Positions 40,301-44,894 of a DNA stretch of 44,894 nt are shown in pieces; the stretch's first letter is position 1; every line of letters begins with the position of its first letter. Source of the DNA: an uncultured bacterium (GTDB taxonomy: Bacteria > Vulcanimicrobiota > Vulcanimicrobiia > Vulcanimicrobiales > Vulcanimicrobiaceae); the NCBI GenBank assembly GCA_903829325.1, contig CAIKPM010000058.1, positions 1 through 44,894 of the forward strand, read 5' to 3'. The position numbers were made by a program, and so were the translations under genes. The notes below the pieces were generated by a model, which was given only the letters and a program-made list of their open reading frames with translations, had not been told where the DNA came from and did not search any database.

Positions 40301-42155
40301 CTCCGAAGTTCAGGCTTTCCTCGATGAGTTGTTTGCGCGTAGTGATGAGTTTCTCGCGCCAGCTTCGTATCGTGGTATTCAAGACGCGCAATCGTTCTTT
40401 ACTAAAGTCGTTGGGGTAACGTTCGAAGGTCGACAAGAGATTGTTCGTTCCCTCAAGATCGGCGATGAATTATCGCTCGTCCGCGAGCCGCAGAACCCCT
40501 ACGACGAATACGCGATTCGGGTGCAATACGGTGAGTTGCCGCTTGGTTTTTTGCGGCGCGAACTAGCTCGCGAGCTTGCTCCGTGTCTCGATGGCGGCCG
40601 GACGTATCGGGTTGAGATTGCGAGTTTAACCGGTGGCGGTAACCAAAGTTTCGGTGTCAACCTCCATCTGACGGTGCGTGGTTTGCCTGCCGCGACGTTG
40701 ACCGAGCGCACCGTCGTTGGCGCGCCGACACGGGTTGATGTGCAGCGCGCTTTGCTTGGCGAGCGGAGTTTGCGCGAAGAACAGTTGGCGGTGGTAGAGC
40801 GGGTGTTCGCGGGTGAGCGAACGCTAGCGGTGTTGGGTACCGGCCGAGGCAAATCGTTGTGCTTTCAATTTCCCGCTGCGGTTCTTGCTCTAGAGCAGGG
40901 TGCAAAAACTTTGGTTGTGTATCCGCTGCGCGCGCTGGCGAACGATCAATTCGAGACATTGTGTCGCAAATTAGATGGGCTCGGACTGCGTATTTTACGA
41001 GCGAACGGTGCCCTAGATGGGGCGGAGCGTGCGCTTCTTTTTGAAGCGCTTGACCAGGGCGCATGGGATATTTTGCTCTCAACGCCTGAATTTCTGCAAT
41101 TCCATGCTGAGCGTTTTTGCAATGAGCTCAATCGTCCCGAGATGCTGGTGATCGATGAAGCGCACCACGTCTATGAAGCCAAGCACCGTCCTGCGTATAG
41201 CCGGATTGGTGACTTTATTCAGCGAGCCGATATTCAGCGGGTTTTAGCCTTGACGGCGACCGCACGCAGCGAATGTTTTCAGGAACTCGGCCGCGTGTTG
41301 GGGATTCAGCGTTGGGTGATTGATCCGACGGTGCGCGAAAATCTCCGTGTCGTCGACGCCCGCAATACCAAAGAGAAGACGCGCTATATTCTCGAGCAGC
41401 TTGGCAGTACTGGCAAAGCGCTGATTTATTGTAATTCTCGCACCGAAGCGAGTAAGGTTGCCGAGGCGATGCGGGGGCAAGTGTCAACCGCCGCGTTTTA
41501 CCACGCGGGGATGGGCAGCGCCGAGCGCGCAGCCGTTGAACGCCTTTTCCGTGAGGGTGATATTCGGCTGGTTGTGGCGACCTCAGCCTTTGGCGAAGGT
41601 ATCGATTTACCCGATGTGCGGGATGTGTTTTTGTATCATCTCAATTTTAATTTCACGGAGTTTAATCAACAAGCCGGTCGGTCCGGGCGCGACGGAGAAC
41701 TCGCGCGGATTCACCTCTTGTATGGAGACAAAGATCGTCGGATCAATGAATTTATTTTAGCGAAAACCGCTCCCACGGTGGCCGTGTTGCGCGAAATCTA
41801 TCGCGCCTTAAGCCACATGGCAAACGAGCAACGTTGTGTCCGGATGACGTATGCTGATATTGCGCGTACGCTCGAGCTAGACCGGGTTGACGATGCCACG
41901 GTGGGGATTGCCGCGCGCATGTTCGCCGATGCGGGACTGATGGAAATCGGGGTCGATGACGACGGGCGCTACCTGCGTTTCCTCGATGTGCGGCACAAGG
42001 TTGATCTCACCCAAAGCCCGCGGTATGCCGAAGGTGTGGCTGAACGTGAGAATTTTGAACGCTTCTGCGAACTGGCGCTTAAAGGCAACGTGCTCGATCT
42101 CGAGCGCATCATCAATCGTCCGATCTATCCTTCCGACGTCCCCTTGCGCCGTTAA
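40287..42155 (+). CDS. HIRAN-domain RecQ-like DNA helicase
   Basis: This 622-aa protein joins a HIRAN domain (about residues 38-115: VVGVTFEGRQEIVRSLKIGD, LVREPQNPYDEYAIRV, LPLGFLRRELARELAP) to a superfamily 2 helicase of RecQ type: GTGRGKS (Walker A, 184-190), STPEFLQFH, DEAH at 290, LALTATA, IYCNSRTEASKVAEAM, ATSAFGEGIDLPDVR and QQAGRSGRDG (motif VI). The RQC and HRDC domains of RecQ are absent; a winged-helix-like region follows (MTYADIARTLELDRVDDATV). HIRAN domains bind single-stranded 3' ends and are best known in the fork-remodelling HLTF. The start is TTG 40287, overlapping secF, or a later TTG at 40329. Confidence 0.88.
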   Translation: MRKNNSEVQAFLDELFARSDEFLAPASYRGIQDAQSFFTKVVGVTFEGRQEIVRSLKIGDELSLVREPQNPYDEYAIRVQYGELPLGFLRRELARELAPCLDGGRTYRVEIASLTGGGNQSFGVNLHLTVRGLPAATLTERTVVGAPTRVDVQRALLGERSLREEQLAVVERVFAGERTLAVLGTGRGKSLCFQFPAAVLALEQGAKTLVVYPLRALANDQFETLCRKLDGLGLRILRANGALDGAERALLFEALDQGAWDILLSTPEFLQFHAERFCNELNRPEMLVIDEAHHVYEAKHRPAYSRIGDFIQRADIQRVLALTATARSECFQELGRVLGIQRWVIDPTVRENLRVVDARNTKEKTRYILEQLGSTGKALIYCNSRTEASKVAEAMRGQVSTAAFYHAGMGSAERAAVERLFREGDIRLVVATSAFGEGIDLPDVRDVFLYHLNFNFTEFNQQAGRSGRDGELARIHLLYGDKDRRINEFILAKTAPTVAVLREIYRALSHMANEQRCVRMTYADIARTLELDRVDDATVGIAARMFADAGLMEIGVDDDGRYLRFLDVRHKVDLTQSPRYAEGVAERENFERFCELALKGNVLDLERIINRPIYPSDVPLRR

Positions 42156-42191
42156 CCGATCGCGGCTTTACACTCTCAGACTTGAGTTTTC

Positions 42192-42225
42192 ATCGGTTGT
42201 AACCGATAAGTAATCTATATATAGT
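42192..42225 (+). promoter_or_regulatory. promoter with overlapping palindromic operator
   Basis: TTGTAA (42197-42202), a 17-base spacer and TATAGT (42220-42225) form a good sigma-70 type promoter. The -35 lies inside the palindrome ATCGGTT-GT-AACCGAT (42192-42207), so a repressor could occlude it. A ribosome site GAGGGAGAG follows at 42234-42242 and the GTG start at 42251. Confidence 0.65.
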
Positions 42226-42250
42226 GTAGGGCTGAGGGAGAGTTGAGAGC

Positions 42251-42838
42251 GTGGCGAAGTTTTCCTTAAAAGATGAAATCGCATTTGATCCGCGTCGTAC
42301 TTTCCAGTTATTATTAATGGCGGTTGCGGCTATCGCGCTTTTTGTGGGAATTTTTCTTTGGGTCCGTTACGGGCAATATGATTATGATTCGTTGCCTATT
42401 AATAGGATCAAGCGTCTCATGAATCTTGGGGCTTTGCCGCCGGGGTATCATATTGCTCGTGGCGAGGATCTCGTGACTCCGCGTTCGCTCTGGATCGATC
42501 ATCAGGGTGCGGCTGAAACGGCGCGTGTGTTGGTGTTCTTGATCAAAGCCGATGACCCGTCGGCGCATAATCTCAAGGGATACTACTCGGTTCACGACCC
42601 GCATGATTGCCGTGAGGTGAATCGTCTGGTGAAAAGTAATGGCCGTGCGGTCAGGGTATTACAGAGCAGTTGTGTGCTGTACGGCCATACGATGACCGAA
42701 GAAGAAGCAGTTTTTGCGATTAACGATCAATACAGCGTTGGGCTTGATGAGAATACGACCCAAAAAGCTTTTGATCCAGAAGCCTTTCAGGTCGTACTCC
42801 ACACCATTATGCAAACGCCCCACGATACGAAATTGTAG
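42251..42838 (+). CDS. hypothetical membrane-anchored protein, 195 aa
   Basis: I do not recognise this protein. A short cytoplasmic N-terminus (MAKFSLKDEIAFDPRR) is followed by one membrane helix (LLLMAVAAIALFVGIFLWVR, residues 20-40) and an extracytoplasmic domain of about 155 residues with two cysteines (HDCREV, SSCVLYGH) that could form a disulfide. No lipobox. The gene has its own well-formed promoter, a palindromic operator and a GTG start with a strong ribosome site. It converges on the C11 peptidase gene, and the two share a terminator hairpin, so they may be related only by position. The tail DENTTQKAFDPEAFQVVLH is acidic. Confidence 0.75.
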   Translation: MAKFSLKDEIAFDPRRTFQLLLMAVAAIALFVGIFLWVRYGQYDYDSLPINRIKRLMNLGALPPGYHIARGEDLVTPRSLWIDHQGAAETARVLVFLIKADDPSAHNLKGYYSVHDPHDCREVNRLVKSNGRAVRVLQSSCVLYGHTMTEEEAVFAINDQYSVGLDENTTQKAFDPEAFQVVLHTIMQTPHDTKL

Positions 42839-42847
42839 TCGAGCTGA

Positions 42848-42873
42848 GGCCTAGGGAGGGTGCTCCTTAGGCC
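42848..42873. terminator. shared bidirectional terminator
   Basis: GGCCTAGGGA (42848-42857), loop of six, TCCTTAGGCC (42864-42873) form a ten-pair stem with one G-T pair. The stop of the C11 peptidase on the minus strand (42867-42869) lies inside the right arm, and the stop of the membrane protein is ten bases before the left arm. The hairpin is built from the same CTAGG-type core as those at 7078 and 17410. Confidence 0.7.
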
Positions 42874-44180
42874 AAGGCGTTGGCGACTGCTACTTCGCCC
42901 ACTTTGCGGGCAAACGCAGTTTTGGTTTCCGAAACGACCGGTGCCCAGGGATCGATCTGGCGTTTGCTCGTTGGTAGATGGGTTGTGGGGCCAGATGCGT
43001 CGCGATAGCTCTCATCTCCAAAGGGGGCAAAGTCTTTTGCTTCGCCGTGGGCGAGCACGGTTGCGCTGATTGCGGCGATGGCTTGTTGAGCGGCCGTGCG
43101 GAGTTCGGCTGGCAGGCTTGTATCGTGGGCAAAGTTGCGATAGACCGCTTCGGCCGGGCGATCAGCGTGCCAGGGCAAGCCGGGTGCTTGCGAGCGCGTC
43201 ATCCCTTCGACCTCGCGCGCATCGGCTTTGATGGCCGCTTTGGCGTGGGGATCTTTGGCGGCTTGCACAATCGAGCTATTCAAGTTTTTGACGCTCTGTT
43301 CCATGGTCGCGATTTTGTGCGGATCAAGATCGAACACATCAAACGCGGCGGCGGGAGCGAAACGCTCTTCACCGGCGGGGCCCTCGACGGCATAGCGAGT
43401 GTGCATGGTATTCGCTACGACGGCATGAGCCATCGCGCTGGGATCATCGTGGTGCTGGACGATATCTTCAGCGACATCGCTGGGCACCCCGGGCGCGAGC
43501 ATCGTTTCGGGGCTCGCCGCGAGGTAGCGGACTCCGGCGTGCGAGAGGGCAGATTCCACGCCCAAACTGCCCATTAAACACGCGTTCATCAAGACGCCAT
43601 CGACCCCGCGTTTTGCATCTTCGGGGTGTGCTTGCGCGTGATCCTTAATCCCGTCAGCGATAGCCCTCGCGATGTCGTCTTCTTTCATGACCTTGCCACC
43701 GCTCATGCTGGTTTGGAACGCGCCACCGTCGCCGCCGCCGTGGTCGACGAGGTCGAGCCAGGTTGTCGTGGCGCCGTTCTTTTCGGCTTGGTCGAGGGTG
43801 TGTTCTACGAAGTGGGTCAGGGTTGAACGTTCGGCCATGTCTTGCGGATCGTCAACGTGGGCCTGGCGTTGTGCTCCGTTGACGAGGTTGTATTCTTCGG
43901 TGCGTAAATCGCCCGCATCGCCCAGGGCATCATCGCGTTGGGTGGTGTCTTCGACGTTCACCTTCACCTGAGGATCGCGTTCGGTGACCGCTTGCGCTTG
44001 ATCCAGCACTGCCGATTGAGGCTCATCAAGATTATTGTCCCCATCGCGATAGATTCCAAATTGCAGGGGATAGGAGATAGCCCTACCCGAAACGCGGCCC
44101 CCCTCGGTGTGCGCTTGCCTGGTTAGGCCCTCGGCATCCGGGGTGCGTGGGCGGGTGGTTATGGTGATCGGGAGTGACAT
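42867..44180 (-). CDS. clostripain-family cysteine peptidase (C11)
   Basis: This 437-aa protein is a caspase-fold peptidase of clan CD, family C11. The family start FGIYRDGDNNLDE is near residue 42; the catalytic His147 is in LDLVDHGGGDGG; the catalytic Cys201 is in NACLMGSLGVES, a good match to the clostripain active-site pattern; then AASPETMLAPGVP. Clostripain-type enzymes cut after Arg or Lys. There is no signal peptide (MSLPITITTRPRTPDAEG), so it may be cytosolic or exported by a non-Sec route. The gene has AAAGGAG about ten bases before its ATG, inside the loop of a GATGC/GCATC inverted repeat. The C-terminal third is rich in Ala and charged residues and not conserved. Confidence 0.85.
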   Translation of the reverse strand: MSLPITITTRPRTPDAEGLTRQAHTEGGRVSGRAISYPLQFGIYRDGDNNLDEPQSAVLDQAQAVTERDPQVKVNVEDTTQRDDALGDAGDLRTEEYNLVNGAQRQAHVDDPQDMAERSTLTHFVEHTLDQAEKNGATTTWLDLVDHGGGDGGAFQTSMSGGKVMKEDDIARAIADGIKDHAQAHPEDAKRGVDGVLMNACLMGSLGVESALSHAGVRYLAASPETMLAPGVPSDVAEDIVQHHDDPSAMAHAVVANTMHTRYAVEGPAGEERFAPAAAFDVFDLDPHKIATMEQSVKNLNSSIVQAAKDPHAKAAIKADAREVEGMTRSQAPGLPWHADRPAEAVYRNFAHDTSLPAELRTAAQQAIAAISATVLAHGEAKDFAPFGDESYRDASGPTTHLPTSKRQIDPWAPVVSETKTAFARKVGEVAVANALA

Positions 44181-44263
44181 GCGTGAGATGCTCCTTTGAA
44201 ATGAGTGGGTGGGGCATCTTCATCACGACGAGAGGAGCTGTGGACTAGGGGGGAGCGCCGTTA

Positions 44264-44758
44264 TTGAGGTTGGAACGAAAGGCGTCGCCTGTTAACGAGT
44301 TTACTAGCCTTGCTAGTGAGCTGATGGAGACATTCAGTGTGGATCACGTAATATTCGCTCAAATTCAAGACGCAGTAGCCGATTTGCTGAAAGCGGATCA
44401 CAATACCGCGAACCATCATATGAAAAGACTAGCTCACTTATTGCATTCCGATCCACTGAATGAGCTTAGTAGCGCTCTTAAAGCAGATGTAGACTTTGAT
44501 CAATGGATGGAGAAAGGGCTTGCAACTAGTACAAATTCAGTTGGAAGCTCTTATCTTGAAGTTCCTATTGAAGAGAAAAGTAGATTTGGACTAATCATTT
44601 CAATGATTGATTATTGCGCAGAGTCTGAGCATGGAATCAAATCTTTATCATATGAATTTTTCTATGCAGGAAATGACGTTGATCAAAATGTCAGAAGCAT
44701 GACCATGAAATTGCTAAATCCATTTTGTCGAGACTATATTGCATACGCGCAGAAGTAA
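44264..44758 (+). CDS. hypothetical protein, AT-rich, 164 aa
   Basis: I do not recognise this protein. It starts at TTG 44264 (or TTG 44270) after AGGGGGGAG eight bases upstream. It is mostly helical and soluble: FTSLASELMETFSVDHVIFA, then a helical ADHNTANHHMKRLAHLLHSD, a short linker and a helical end with FFYAGNDVDQNVRSMTMK. It is visibly richer in A and T than the rest of the window, with different codon choice, so it was probably acquired. The possible IS end begins two bases after its stop, so it may be shortened or simply flanked by a mobile element. It could be a part of a defence or toxin system; that is speculation. Confidence 0.6.
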   Translation: MRLERKASPVNEFTSLASELMETFSVDHVIFAQIQDAVADLLKADHNTANHHMKRLAHLLHSDPLNELSSALKADVDFDQWMEKGLATSTNSVGSSYLEVPIEEKSRFGLIISMIDYCAESEHGIKSLSYEFFYAGNDVDQNVRSMTMKLLNPFCRDYIAYAQK

Positions 44759-44760
44759 AG

Positions 44761-44894
44761 TGGACCCCATTGTCAAGACAAAATTTGTAGCTTCTTAAGC
44801 AAAGCTTCCTTTCTGAGTGGTGAGTAACAAAAGAGTTGTCCTATCCGGGGTATCTGCTCCACCGCTCGCTGTGCAAGGTCGCGTAGCGCCCCGC
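44761..44894. mobile_element. possible insertion-sequence end, truncated by the window
   Basis: TGGACCCCATTGTCAAGACA (44761-44780) looks like a terminal inverted repeat of an IS3-like or related element; this is by resemblance only, since the other end is outside. It follows the stop of the AT-rich gene by two bases. The rest of the segment is open in two directions. A minus-strand frame ends at 44773 and would give a C-terminus reading LFCYSPLRKEALLKKLQILS; a plus-strand frame opens near 44820 as VSNKRVVLSGVSAPPLAVQG. I cannot tell which, if either, is real. Confidence 0.3.
44773..44894 (-). CDS. possible C-terminal end of a gene, cut by the window edge
   Basis: A minus-strand frame is open from the window edge to a TGA (43 bases into the tail) and reads LRDLAQRAVEQIPRIGQLF and then CYSPLRKEALLKKLQILS, a plausible helical, basic protein end. 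If the adjacent TGGACCCC repeat is an IS terminus, this would be its transposase end. Too short to identify. Confidence 0.25.
   Translation of the reverse strand, partial: GALRDLAQRAVEQIPRIGQLFCYSPLRKEALLKKLQILS

Overview
The window looks like chromosomal DNA of a diderm member of the Terrabacteria side of the bacterial tree. Outer-membrane efflux parts (a TolC-like protein, two RND pumps, two lipoprotein adaptors) occur together with SepF, DivIVA, a LytR-CpsA-Psr ligase, FliA-like sigma and flagellar rod genes. Candidatus Eremiobacterota or a similar lineage such as Armatimonadota would fit. This is an inference from gene content only; there is no rRNA in the window. Coding density is very high, most neighbours overlap by 1 to 26 bases, and no tRNA, rRNA or CRISPR array was seen.

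Layout. 1-707: a possible gene end and an unrecognised 171-aa gene. 717-6958 (minus): a self-contained efflux operon, TetR - lipoprotein adaptor - RND pump - TolC, with a palindromic operator before TetR. 7098-9087 (minus): CheR and MnmA. 9147-14901 (plus): RodZ-like HTH protein, YajQ, RimO, LCP ligase, polysaccharide deacetylase and an orphan GAF histidine kinase. 14945-17410: SecA, closed by a perfect 17-bp hairpin. 17511-27164 (plus): a coiled-coil protein, RF2 (with a programmed frameshift), YbjQ-like protein, uracil-DNA glycosylase, RlmN, GlyRS, and then a second RND pump and lipoprotein adaptor coupled directly to glyS. 27212-27883: a DUF4160/DUF2442 pair behind a 14-bp palindrome. 27892-31658 (minus): DUF2721, Tgt, RluD-type synthase, LspA, CcdA. 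31679-34119 (plus): Lgt, YggS, SepF, DivIVA. 34130-42155 (plus): LeuB, two flagellar rod proteins, a small protein, a FliA-like sigma factor, a 103-aa protein, SecD, SecF and a HIRAN-RecQ-type helicase. 42251-44180: a membrane-anchored unknown and a convergent clostripain-family (C11) peptidase sharing a terminator. 44264-end: an AT-richer unknown gene next to what may be the end of an insertion sequence.

How the parts work together. Envelope biology dominates: export (SecA, SecD, SecF), lipoprotein maturation (Lgt, LspA) that would serve the two lipoprotein adaptors, division (SepF, DivIVA), wall-polymer attachment and editing (LCP, deacetylase) and efflux. A second theme is translation (RF2, RlmN, GlyRS, RimO, MnmA, Tgt, RluD).

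Most interesting points: the RF2 autoregulatory frameshift; the adaptor gene at 6335, whose coupled TAATG start is one base out of frame across an eight-T tract; the Shine-Dalgarno-masking hairpin before 17511; the palindrome over the DUF4160/DUF2442 module; the HIRAN-helicase fusion; and the fusion of an efflux pump to the end of a translation operon.
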